Source of the DNA: Paramecium pentaurelia
Lineage: Eukaryota; Ciliophora; Oligohymenophorea; Peniculida; Parameciidae
NCBI GenBank assembly: GCA_905183005.1
Contig: CAJJDO010000108.1
Location: 31,165 to 95,164 of the forward strand
DNA: 64,000 bases
Direction: 5' to 3'
The notes under the pieces were generated by a model, which had not been told where the DNA came from, made no database searches, and saw only the letters and a program-made list of their open reading frames with translations. Numbering within the stretch: the first letter of the stretch is position 1; every line of letters begins with the position of its first letter. The position numbers and the translations under genes are program-made. Below, piece by piece: positions 27,420-38,968 of the stretch.

Positions 27420-30353
27420 ATGAATTCAGGTAAACAAGTAGATGATGCTTGGTATTTTTATTGTCCTGCTTTTGATGATAAAATATCAGAAAATACTTGT
27501 ATTAAATTGGTTGTTTTTATTTAAAGAACCATCAATTACTATATTAAAAAGCCAAATCAATTATTCTAAAAGAAAAATAAAGACCATATTAGATATGCAC
27601 ATTTGAACTATTATTTTTGTATATTAAGGTAACTTTAGAGTTTTTCAGATATTTTAATTTAGCTTTAAATCAACCTTAATAACATGAAAACATTTGGGTA
27701 AAAAGGCTTCTTTTCAAATGATTAACATTCATTTTATTAATTAATCTTAAAATTAGATATTCAAGAATCAAAGATTATGAAAATTCAATTTTTTGAAATC
27801 TTTGATATAATTAAATAATGTATAATTTAACAGACAATTGAATAATTATTTTTTTTATTATAATAGAGTTATGTATATAAATTCACTTTTTCAATATTTC
27901 TTTATAGATTTTATATTTTTAAGAGTGTCAAATGTTAACTTGAGCAAAAAAATTCTTAAATGGCTATCTTTTAAATAAATACACATAAATTTAAGATGAT
28001 CAAAATATTTTCATTTAATGCCTAATAATTGTCAAACAAAATTTAATTTTAATTGAGGATGCATAATAATAATAAACAAATTTCAAGATATCACTGATGA
28101 ATGTTAAATAAAAGAAAGATTAAATAATCTAGATTAATTATTAAATATAAAAGAAAATCTATTACAATTAAAATAACAGATTTAGATATAAATTGATAAA
28201 TATATTAATATCATTATTCAATAAATCAAAATCATTTAGGATTTCTAAACAAATTTTATTCATAAAATTTAAAGTCTTTAAACAAAAGATTATTATAATG
28301 AATATCATCAAAATCTCTTTAATAAAAATCAGAAATAAATAACCTTAGGATTTATTTTAAACACTTCTAATTTTTTTAAATATATAGATATATTTTATGA
28401 AAATTTAATGGAGTTAGATCTCTTAAAAGGGAAATATTAATTTTAGTAGAAGTTCAAGAGTAATTTGAAGTAAACTAGGTAACTGGGAGGCTAGCCCTTA
28501 AATCTTTTTCCTCTAGTTTACTTAACTGAGGAACATGGCTACTGAGATTAGAACCTTCCTAATAATTCTTTGGACTAATGTAATCAAGTTAAGAATCTTA
28601 GCCTGATAGGATAATAGCTTTGATAAAAATGGAACATAGAGATTCTTAATTTATAATGAATTAATTTATGATAGGGTATTAAAGGAATTAAGATCTACAA
28701 ATTCCCAATGGGTAGAGAAAAATAAAAATCTTAAAATTGATCATGACATTAATTTTAGGGAAAAACTCTCTTTGAATAAGTAAGATACTTTTAGAAGCTT
28801 ATTATAAAAAATTATGAAAAAAAATCATAATAAGAGAGGTTATTAATGAATTAAAAAGAGATTGTTGATTAGTATATATGCATACCAATGGTTTATTTTT
28901 GTTAGTTTTAATCCTATTCTTTATTAGCACCCCATGAAACTAGAGATATTAGAACCTTGTATTTGCTGAGATGGGAAATTCTATTCTTCTAGTTAAAATG
29001 AATAGCAAATAACTCCATTCTCTTAAAGAAAACTACAATAAGAATTGGGAATATCAACTTTATGAACACTAATCTTATGTTATATAGATACTATTTGGGA
29101 AGAATACTTGGTAGGTAATATTTGTCATCAATAATAAAATATGACTCAAAATGTAGAACCTAAAGATGAAAGATTCTTAGGCTATACAGCAATAATTATT
29201 AAGAAAAAAGATGATGAAAAAAAGGATATAAGAAAATCCTTAAACCAAGTAGAATAATTTTTATTCCAAGTAAGTCTATTGATTTATACAAGATAAAGAG
29301 GGTTATTTAAGACCATGCTTGCTTAAATCTAAAGAGCTCTAAATAGGAACTAATATTGGATTTAAGTAAGGTTTTTTTGAATGAAACTCTAATAGAACTC
29401 AAAGCTAATTGAGATTAGATAGAGGAATATACAAGATATAATTCGAGTAAGGAAGTTCATTAGAAGTTATTCTTTAATTAAATTAACTCTATGAAGTATG
29501 TGTTTTAGGAAAATAGACTGAAATATCAAAACCCAGAGCATGGTTTGCAAAATTCTAAATTTGGAATAGAATAATTACTAAGGTAGGCTCTATTCTAAAA
29601 ATTATCAATATAATTAATTAATAAATTGAATATCAAACTTTAATGCTAATTTAATAATAAACTGGGGTCAAACTAAATGGCAATGTTATCTATTTTGGTA
29701 ATAAATGCAAGATAGTTGAAAAAAGGTTTATAAAAATGTTGAAAATCTAAGATCAATCAGGCTTTATTATTGTTAATTCTGAAGATTAATTCAAATGGTT
29801 GTAATTTTTGATAAACAAAAGTAGACCACCCTAATATTATCATGTATTATTTTTTAATTATGTTTAGAGAGGGAAACTTTCAAATATTCAATTAAGCTAT
29901 TAGAATTTAATTTATCTATAGATTACAGTTCTTCATAATTTATTTAAAATTATTATTTATTTATTTTTCATAAGCATAAGTTAAGATATCAAATAGAATG
30001 TTAAATAAAGTAGTAAATACTAATGTAGGGTATTTCTATAGAGGGTTGAAGTATAAAAATATCAATCAATCAGTAATTTCATTTTTAGATTACAATGTTT
30101 TTTCAAGAAGAAGTTGATCCTTTTTTGGAATAATTAATAAACTCTTGAAATATTATTCTTTGGTTCTCTACTTCTCTAGTAGGAAAATAATGTAATTTCT
30201 ATTTTAAATATATCCTTAAATTATCTAAAATTATTCTTAATCTTTGATCCCGTCAACAATAATACAAGAAATTTTTCTTAAACATTCAGGTTAAATAAAT
30301 ATCACAATTTTTTTCAATTCCATTTCAATAATATTATTATTATAATAATCAAA
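27420..30353 (+). pseudogene. Long eroded coiled-coil gene
   Basis: The first frame opens at an ATG at 27420 (MNSGKQVDDAWYFYCPAFDD) and runs to a TGA near 28.1 kb. A second frame resumes at once with a clear coiled coil (IKERLNNLDQLLNIKENLL) and runs to about 28.53 kb. Further pieces follow: DKNGTQRFLIYNELIYDRV; NWEYQLYEHQSYVIQILF; and, after an apparent 23-nt intron near 29.27 kb, DKEGYLRPCLLKSKELQIG and GFKQGFFE. That last piece runs into TGA and continues NSNRTQSQLRLDRGIYKIQF, open until 30353. The layout (coiled coil, then repeated W/H-containing segments) resembles the N-terminal coiled coil plus WD-like repeats common in Paramecium, but that is a guess. Several in-frame TGA codons argue for a pseudogene. 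The last ~150 codons may be non-coding. Confidence 0.45.
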
Positions 30354-30751
30354 TGAAATCTCATCATATTTTCTATTCCTATTGCTGAGATAATAACGTA
30401 TTTGTCATGACTAATTGTTTAAGAGAAGTCAATCTCTAAATATGAATATAAATAAATCTTATTTAATTCGCTTGTGATTTTTGGTCTAAACTGACGAATC
30501 TTCAAAAATATTGCCAAATAATTATTTTAATTAGCAAATATTAGTCACTTTGATCCTGAAACAAATTAAATTAAAACTTAAAGTAAATAAAATTCTCTCT
30601 CTTTTCAAAGAAATTGTAGCATTGATTTTTAAATATGAAGCAACAATTTATCAAATTATTTGCTTCGTAATATTATCAAAAAAAATTTTAATTTAATTTA
30701 TATGATGAGAATGATCCTAATTATAGTTATATTTTATAATATTTTTCATCT

Positions 30752-33364
30752 CTATTGTTCTTTCTAAATTGCTTTTCAAATAAATAAGGTTATCTGAAAG
30801 CTATTTCAAGAATACTCTAAAGTATTTAATTCTTAAGTCATAGAAGCTTTAAGATTTTTAATTAACTTAAAATTGTGGAATGAAGTAAGACTTATGAAAA
30901 AATTTTTAATAATACTAAAGCGAATTGAAAAAATCTTAATTAAGTTAAATTTGACAGGAAAGTTTAATATATGATGATATATAATATTATTTAAAATTAA
31001 ATCTGAACTTTCTTTAGATAATATTTTCAGCTAATATATGATGCATAATAATATAAATCTTCCATTATTATAGATATACATTAGTAATTAAGTTTAATAA
31101 TATCTAACATATTATTTTAATATAAATAGACTTATGAATGCTTTTGAAAAGGCTGCCTTTCAGAATTAAATTTTAGTTAGTTAAAATTATACAAAGCCTA
31201 TTTTTTAAGTAGATAAGCAGTTTTGTTTCATATATAGGTGATTAAGTTATTCAAATAGATTAAACTTATTTAAATGGAGATATAAAAATATAAATGCAAT
31301 TTAAAGTTATAAGTATAAATAAAATTTTCTAAATTGACTAAGTGTTAATCATTTATACTAAGAAATAATTTAATTAAAAATCAATCAAGCTTGATTAAGA
31401 TAAATTATTAGCATCAAATAATCAAAAAAACTTATTAAATTTGAATGTCACACTATCGGTTCTGTGTCAATTAATAAAAAGAATTCATAGATATATCTAG
31501 AACTTTTTTGAGCAATGATAGACTTGAACTTAAACTAATGTCACTTTAATGAGAGATTTGGGAAAAAACTTATATGGTTTCTCTATTAAAAATATGAAGT
31601 TAAGCAAAAAATTTGAATTTTTTTTTAATATTTGAAAAAATAATGATTCCTAAATTTATTTCTCCAAAATTTTAAGCTTATAAATTGTTCTCAGCATACA
31701 TTTAAATTTCAAAATAAATAGCTTTAGTTGATTTTCAAATATAAATTGGCTTTTAATTTTACTGTTTATGGTGTTTGACATTTATTAATGAATTAAATGT
31801 TGTTTAGAATTAAATTGATAAAATCATGAGATTCTATTAAAGAAAGTATATAAGCTGAAGTCATGCATAGAGAATAATAATATAATTAAGAAACTTGAGG
31901 CTATTTTGTCAGTAATTGAGGGACATTTAAGATAAGAAAAGCAGAGATGCTTCTTCTGTTAAATACTATATTATTGCAGGAATTAAATATTGCTAAAAGT
32001 GAAAAAAATAGTATATATTTTATGATAAATACACATTCTAAAAAAAATAATAATTTTNTTATTGTTCTTTCTAAATTGCTTTTCAAATAAATAAGGTTAT
32101 CTGAAAGCTATTTCAAGAATACTCTAAAGTATTTAATTCTTAAGTCATAGAAGATTTAAGATTTTTAATTAACTTAAAATTGTGGAATGAAGTAAGACTT
32201 ATGAAAAAATTTTTAATAATACTAAAGCGAATTGAAAAAATCTTAATTAAGTTAAATTTGACAGGAAAGTTTAATATATGATGATATATAATATTATTTA
32301 AAATTAAATCTGAACTTTCTTTAGATAATATTTTCAGCTAATATATGATGCATAATAATATAAATCTTCCATTATTATAGATATACATTAGTAATTAAGT
32401 TTAATAATATCTAACATATTATGTTAATATAAATAGACTTATGAATGCTTTTGAAAAGGCTGCCTTTCAGAATTAAATTTTAGTTAGTTAAAATTATACA
32501 AAGCCTATTTTTTAAGTAGATAAGCAGTTTTGTTTCATATATAGGTGATTAAGTTATTCAAATAGATTAAACTTATTTAAATGGAGATATAAAAATATAA
32601 ATGCAATTTAAAGTTATAAGTATAAATAAAATTTTCTAAATTGACTAAGTGTTAATCATTTATACTAAGAAATAATTTAATTAAAAATCAATCAAGCTTG
32701 ATTAAGATAAATTATTAGCATCAAATAATCAAAAAAACTTATTAAATTTGAATGTCACACTATCGGTTCTGTATCAATTAATAAAAAGAATTCATAGATA
32801 TATCTAGAACTTTTTTGAGCAATGATAGACTTGAACTTATACTAATGTCACTTTCATGAGAGATTTGGGAAAAAACTTATATGGTTTCTCTATTAAAAAT
32901 ATGAAGTTAAGCAAAAAATTTGAATTTTTTTTTAATATTTGAAAAAATAATGATTCCTAAATTTATTTCTCCAAAATTTTAAGCTTATAAATTGTTCTCA
33001 GCATACATTTAAATTTCAAAATAAATAGCTTTAGTTGATTTTCAAATATAAATTGGCTTTTAATTTTACTGTTTATGGTGTTTGACATTTATTAATGAAT
33101 TAAATGTTGTTTAGAATTAAATTGATAAAATCATGAGATTCTATTAAAGAAAGTATATAAGCTGAAGTCATGCATAGAGAATAATAATATAATTAAGAAA
33201 CTTGAGGCTATTTTGTCAGTAATTGAGGGACATTTAAGATAAGAAAAGCAGAGATGCTTCTTCTGTTAAATACTATATTATTGCAGGAATTAAATATTGC
33301 TAAAAGTGAAAAAAATAGTATATATTTTATGATAAATACACATTCTAAAAAAAATAATAATTTT
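30752..33364 (+). repeat. 1,306-bp near-identical direct repeat around the N at 32058
   Basis: Positions 30752-32057 reappear at 32059-33364 with an offset of 1,307. Unlike the other N-flanking duplications this one has several substitutions, for example in the 30,841 line (GAAGCTTTAAG versus GAAGATTTAAG) and in TCTGTGTC versus TCTGTATC. This could be an unmerged overlap between two haplotypes or two diverged repeat copies. No gene was recognised inside; the sequence is very AT-rich. Flanks 30354-30751 and 33365-34189 likewise hold nothing recognisable. Confidence 0.85.
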
Positions 33365-34189
33365 TACATTATCAGCAAATATTAGTATTGGATAAATAAG
33401 TTCATAAATTTTTGAGTTAAGCGAATTTGAATTTAATGATCAATTTTGTATTTCAGTCAAGAATAAATTTGGAGCATCCATCTAAAAATAGATTTTTTGC
33501 AGCAATTATAAATTTATATATAATAGATTATTTTTACAAAAAATGAGGATCAGTTATTAGTTACACATTTAACTGAAATATTTAACATAAAGTTATATTT
33601 CCTTGATTTGGTTGATTGATTTTGATATTTTATGAATTTATAAACTAAACTGTGGATATAAGATTCTGTATTATGATTTTGTAAAATAAGAGTTTCTTCC
33701 AGGAATTTATTCATGATGCATTCTTATATACAAATCGTTTAATGCTTAAAATATATCTTTTTATTGATTTGTGGCATACATTTCTAGTGATTTTTTGTTC
33801 AAAATTTAAAACCTATATTTGACATCTACGTTGATATAAAAAACCTTAACCATGATTATTAAAAGAAAGTTCAAATATGATGAAAATAATTTTTGTTTTG
33901 TTTTGATTTGATTTTGGAAAATATAAACTAGGCTCAATAACTTCAATATTGATATATTTTGAAAGTACATTGTATTAACATAAATAATCTTATATCTATT
34001 TATCTACCCAATACTTAAGACAGATATGATTATTTTTGGGTTATTATATTATTATATTTATCTTTTGAAAAATCTATAAGTATTATAATATTTGTAATTA
34101 ATTAAAAAAAGAATCTTACTTTTATTCTATTAATAAAAACATTTTTAATAATTTAATTGTATTTAAATTCACATATATATATGAATTAT

Positions 34190-37093
34190 TCATTATTATT
34201 CTTGTTTATTGGAATATTAAGCTAATTTATTAAAATCTAATACCTAAAAATGCATCAATTAATTATTAATTTGGCTAAATCTCATTTGCTTAATTAAACA
34301 ACTAATAAGCGTTTTCAAATTATTTATATTCTAATAAGATGAAGGCTAAAAAAATAATTAATTAATATTACCTTTTCCCCACAATGAAAAAACATGCTAT
34401 GGATTTATGGCCAAAGCTTATTCGTACCATTCTAGTGCTTATTCAAATTAGTTCATCAATCTTAGACATTCACCTTAAATCTAATTTAATTCAATTTACC
34501 TTTTCCAGACAATGAATAAACATGCTATGGATTTATGGCCAAAGCTTATTCGTACCATTCTAGTGCTTATTCAAATTAGTTCATCAATCTTAGACATTCA
34601 CCTTAAATCTAATTTAATTCAATTTACCTTTTCCAGACAATGAATAAACATGCTATGGATTTATGGCCAAAGCTTATTCGTACCATTCTAGTGCTTATTC
34701 AAATTAGTTCATCAATCTTAGACATTCACCTTAAATCTAATTTAATTCAATTTACCTTTTCCAGACAATGAATAAACATGCTATGGATTTATGGCCAAAG
34801 CTTATTCGTACCATTCTAGTGCTTATTCAAATTAGTTCATCAATCTTAGACATTCACCTTAAATCTAATTTAATTCAATTTACCTTTTCCAGACAATGAA
34901 TAAACATGCTATGGATTTATGGCCAAAGCTTATTCGTACCATTCTAGTGCTTATTCAAATTAGTTCATCAATCTTAGACATTCACCTTAAATCTAATTTA
35001 ATTCAATTTACCTTTTCCAGACAATGAATAAACATGCTATGGATTTATGGCCAAAGCTTATTCGTACCATTCTAGTGCTTATTCAAATTAGTTCATCAAT
35101 CTTAGACATTCACCTTAAATCTAATTTAATTCAATTTACCTTTTCCAGACAATGAATAAACATGCTATGGATTTATGGCCAAAGCTTATTCGTACCATTC
35201 TAGTGCTTATTCAAATTAGTTCATCAATCTTAGACATTCACCTTAAATCTAATTTAATTCAATTTACCTTTTCCAGACAATGAATAAACATGCTATGGAT
35301 TTATGGCCAAAGCTTATTCGTACCATTCTAGTGCTTATTCAAATTAGTTCATCAATCTTAGACATTCACCTTAAATCTAATTTAATTCAATTTACCTTTT
35401 CCAGACAATGAATAAACATGCTATGGATTTATGGCCAAAGCTTATTCGTACCATTCTAGTGCTTATTCAAATTAGTTCATCAATCTTAGACATTCACCTT
35501 AAATCTAATTTAATTCAATTTACCTTTTCCATACAATGATAAAACATGCTATGGATTTATGGCCAAAGCTTATTCGTACCATTCTAGTGCTTATTCAATT
35601 TAGTTCATCAATCTTAGACATTCACCTTAAATCTAATTTAATTCAATTTACCTTTTCCAGACAATGATAAAACATGCTATTAATTTATGGCCAAAGCTTT
35701 ATCAAAGTATTTAATAGCTTCTTCATAATTATTATTAGAGCCTAAGTATATTCCTAATATTAACAAATCATTATTTACCATATCCATATAATCCTAATAA
35801 ACAATTATTTTTAAGATTTAATGATTTTGTTATAATTTTCAATGCTTCATCATTTTATCCTAAATATAATAAACATATTCCTTTGATTATTTAATATAAT
35901 TATAATACCTTTTCCTGCCATTGCTTCTATATGATTTGGATCTTTAATTAAAACTTTATTATAAACATTAATAGCTTCTTGATACCTTTCTAAAGATGTT
36001 AGACAATCTCCTAAATAATATAAATTTCAAAATTAAACCTTAATAAAATTAATAGATTTTATTAGATTAATCTATTTCAATTGCTTTTTGATAATATTAC
36101 AAAGCATTATTATATTAATAAGTCTATCTTAAAGATTCCGCTTAAGATATATATAATTAAATAATACCTATTCCAAATTAAGCATGTTAATTATTTAAAT
36201 TAATTGAAATACATTTTTGATAATAATATTAAGCTTATTAATATTACTTTTAATTTCTTAAGATATCACCTAAATATTATTGTAATATATATTTACCAAT
36301 TTTCAATAAAGATAGTTCATGTTTTGGATTAATTGTAATTATATCTTTATATATTTATTATGCATCTTGTAACTTATTCAATTCATTTAATGAATTTGCT
36401 TATATTAATAATAATTATTATTTACCTTTTTAATACATAATTTCTATATTATATGGTTCAATTAACAATAACTTATTAAATATTTCAATTGCTTCATTTT
36501 ATTTATTACTATTATTTAAAGAGATACCTAAATGAATATAAAGATTTATTAAAACCTTTTTATTATTCTATTTTATTTAATTAAATCTATTAATCAGTTA
36601 TCTAATATTAAATTAGATGTAATTCTAATTTAATATAAAGATCATCTAAAATATTTTAAAATTTCTATAAAAATCCTAATATATTATTTTTCAAATGATT
36701 CTTAAATTCATCAAATTTAATCAAAGAATCAAGAACTTATTATGTTTAATAATTTTTAAATTAATTAATTTTATTTTCTATTCCACAGAATTTGTATGAT
36801 AAACCAGATATGAGTTTATCAAATGATTTAATTGTTAATTATAATTAAAGTTGACATTCTGAAATAAGATTTTTAGGTTGTTTTGATTAGTCAATTAAAA
36901 ATTAATTTAATTCATGAATACTAAAAACATCTTCATTATAATGTTAGATATGTTTATTCTACTTTTGACAATTCAGACAGAAAATTCTATTCTCATTACA
37001 ATCATTTTATCTACACCAAAAAAGAGCAGGCTTTTCATTATGATCTTTACATTTAAAATCCTAATTCTATTAAAATTATGAGTTTTAATTCAT
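34190..37093 (-). CDS. B-box zinc-finger / coiled-coil / TPR-repeat protein
   Basis: The ATG at 37093-37091 starts MNQNSQFQQNQDFKCKDHNE. A B-box-like zinc finger follows within the first ~60 residues (CKDHNEKPALFWC, FCLNCQKQNKHIQH). A ~150-residue coiled-coil linker leads to a run of tetratricopeptide repeats. About five diverged TPRs (for example ERYQEAINVYNKVLIKDPNH) precede ten nearly identical ones (34 residues each, with FEQALEWYEQALAINP) and a final divergent TPR (YKQFENAYQLFNQANEIQPN). Where resolved, a phase-1 intron of 25-28 nt separates adjacent TPRs at the same position after the GK. The stop TGA is at 34192-34190 after a last intron near 34.22 kb. TPR arrays bind partner proteins; the B-box plus TPR layout is common in Paramecium. 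No in-frame TGA was seen once introns are removed, so the gene appears functional. Confidence 0.85.
34372..35651 (-). repeat. Ten 128-bp tandem units, each one TPR exon plus one intron
   Basis: The period is exactly 128 bp. On the reverse strand each unit is a 102-nt exon encoding exactly one 34-residue TPR plus a 26-nt intron (GTAAATT...TTTAAG). Exons lie at 34372-34473, 34500-34601 and so on every 128 bases up to 35524-35625. Introns lie between them, for example 34474-34499. Copies are almost identical, including the introns; the first and last copies carry a few differences. An eleventh exon (35652-35753) starts identical then diverges into the older TPRs. The array length is a multiple of one codon phase, so copy-number change keeps the reading frame. 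Confidence 0.93.
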
Positions 37094-37780
37094 TATTTTA
37101 TTATTAATTAAATTTATAAACTATTATACTATTTCAATATAAATTTTAATAATATATATATATATTATTAAAATTTATATTGAAATAGTATAATAGTTTA
37201 TAAATTTAATTAATAATAAAATAATGAATTAAAACTCATAATTTTAATAGAATTAGGATTTTAAATGTAAAGATCATAATGAAAAGCCTGCTCTTTTTTG
37301 GTGTAGATAAAATGATTGTAATGAGAATAGAATTTTCTGTCTGAATTGTCAAAAGTAGAATAAACATATCTAACATTATAATGAAGATGTTTTTAGTATT
37401 CATGAATTAAATTAATTTTTAATTGACTAATCAAAACAACCTAAAAATCTTATTTCAGAATGTCAACTTTAATTATAATTAACAATTAAATCATTTGATA
37501 AACTCATATCTGGTTTATCATACAAATTCTGTGGAATAGAAAATAAAATTAATTAATTTAAAAATTATTAAACATAATAAGTTCTTGATTCTTTGATTAA
37601 ATTTGATGAATTTAAGAATCATTTGAAAAATAATATATTAGGATTTTTATAGAAATTTTAAAATATTTTAGATGATCTTTATATTAAATTAGAATTACAT
37701 CTAATTTAATATTAGATAACTGATTAATAGATTTAATTAAATAAAATAGAATAATAAAAAGGTTTTAATAAATCTTTATA
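36537..37780. repeat. Perfect palindrome with 622-bp arms ending at the N at 37781
   Basis: The sequence 36537-37158 is the reverse complement of 37159-37780 with the axis between 37158 and 37159 inside an AT dinucleotide run. The right arm ends exactly at the N. The left arm holds the 5' part of the TPR gene. No mismatch was seen in the stretches compared. A fold-back join or amplification chimera at a contig end explains both the perfect match and the end at N; a genuine germline palindrome that stopped the assembly is the alternative. Confidence 0.9.
37224..37780 (+). pseudogene. Inverted partial copy of the B-box/TPR gene 5' end
   Basis: This is the mirror image of 36537-37093. The ATG at 37224 and the B-box and coiled-coil codons are identical to the reverse-strand gene and stop at the N at 37781 before any TPR. 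After the N the sequence is unrelated. If the palindrome is an assembly artefact this copy does not exist; if real it is a head-to-head truncated duplicate sharing a 130-bp bidirectional upstream region. Confidence 0.75.
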
Positions 37781-37781
37781 N

Positions 37782-38015
37782 AAAAGAAATGTTACTAACA
37801 AATAACAATTAATCAATTTAAGGTGTGTGTGTTATTATTAAGGATATTTTTTGAATTAATTAATTGATGTTAAATATATAATAACCAGAGTAAATAAAAA
37901 ATATTTAATTATTTAATCATGACAAAGGATTAACATTCACAAAAAATAAAGAAATTAATTATCCCTCAGCTAATGGATCTATTCTAAATAAGAATGTAAA
38001 AATCATTATATCCTT
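37782..38015. other. Sequence after palindrome, no gene recognised
   Basis: AT-rich sequence starting just after the N at 37781; unrelated to the palindrome arm before it. Nothing recognisable before the ORF at 38016. Confidence 0.4.
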
Positions 38016-38273
38016 ATGTCATTATTATTTAGTAATTCAATTATTGATATTTATAAAAAACCAGAAATAATGACAAAATTAGAATAATTAAATATCTTAA
38101 ATATTCAAGATCTTTCACTTCTATCTTCTTCAAACAAAATTTTATTAATAGAATCCAACATAAAAGGTGAAATATTGAGAGGCGTTGTTAGGTTTTATTA
38201 AAATAAAGAAAGTCTGTGTTTAAGAATTATCGGAAGTGGTTCTTATGAACAAAGATTAACGAATGGGAAATGA
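38016..38273 (+). CDS. 85-codon ORF, probable gene fragment
   Basis: The ATG at 38016 to TGA at 38271-38273 encodes a coding-like segment (KKPEIMTKLEQLNILNIQDL, RGVVRFYQNKESLCLRIIGS). It follows the N at 37781, so its 5' context may be missing. A further long frame without clear protein character follows to about 38.85 kb. No domain was recognised; it may be a remnant or an exon. Confidence 0.3.
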
Positions 38274-38968
38274 ACTGATTTGAATGAAGGATTTAAGGAA
38301 TATTTAATCGTATAAGGTTACTATTTTTATTAGATCAATATAATACACATAAAAAAATAGGGCAATTGTATATATCCTTTATAGAGTAGGCAGTCTAAAT
38401 CCTTTAGTGAAATGTATTTTTATTCATCTATTTTTATTTTTTGTGATTTCTAATCTTACTTATAAAATGTGAGAAATGGTAAATAGGTTGAGGTGAGCGA
38501 TAGATTTTATAAGTATTTAACTTTTGAGAAATTAATTTTATTAATGGAATTGTTATTATAATTATTTTAGACTATATGTAATAAATACTCTTTAAAACTA
38601 TCATTCAAATATATCCATTTGCCATGCTTCGTAGCTTATTATTCCATAATTTTTAATCGATATTCCATATCCTAAATTTTAGACTATTTTTATATTAACC
38701 TTGATTAAGGACTTAACTTGAATTTGAAGCTTTAATTCAACAGATTTATTTTTTCAAAATGTCAAAATTAATTTAATTTATATTTTTTCATTTACTGTCT
38801 TTACATATTACCTTTAATACTACTTTCTATTTTCAATCTTCAAACATAGTTAAGCTTTTGATTTCACAATATATTTATGTTACTTTACATTCTACTAATC
38901 TTTTAAATATATTCTTGATATTATTTTTTCAAAAGAGTTTTTTTTCAAAATCAATAGGATCAAAAACA

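Noticed and set aside
34372..35651. CRISPR-like or satellite repeat array
   Set aside because: Units are contiguous with no variable spacers, and each encodes exactly one in-frame TPR plus an intron within a gene.
37159..37780. Second functional copy of the TPR gene on the forward strand
   Set aside because: It is a perfect mirror image ending at an N before any TPR, so an artefactual or truncated copy is more likely.
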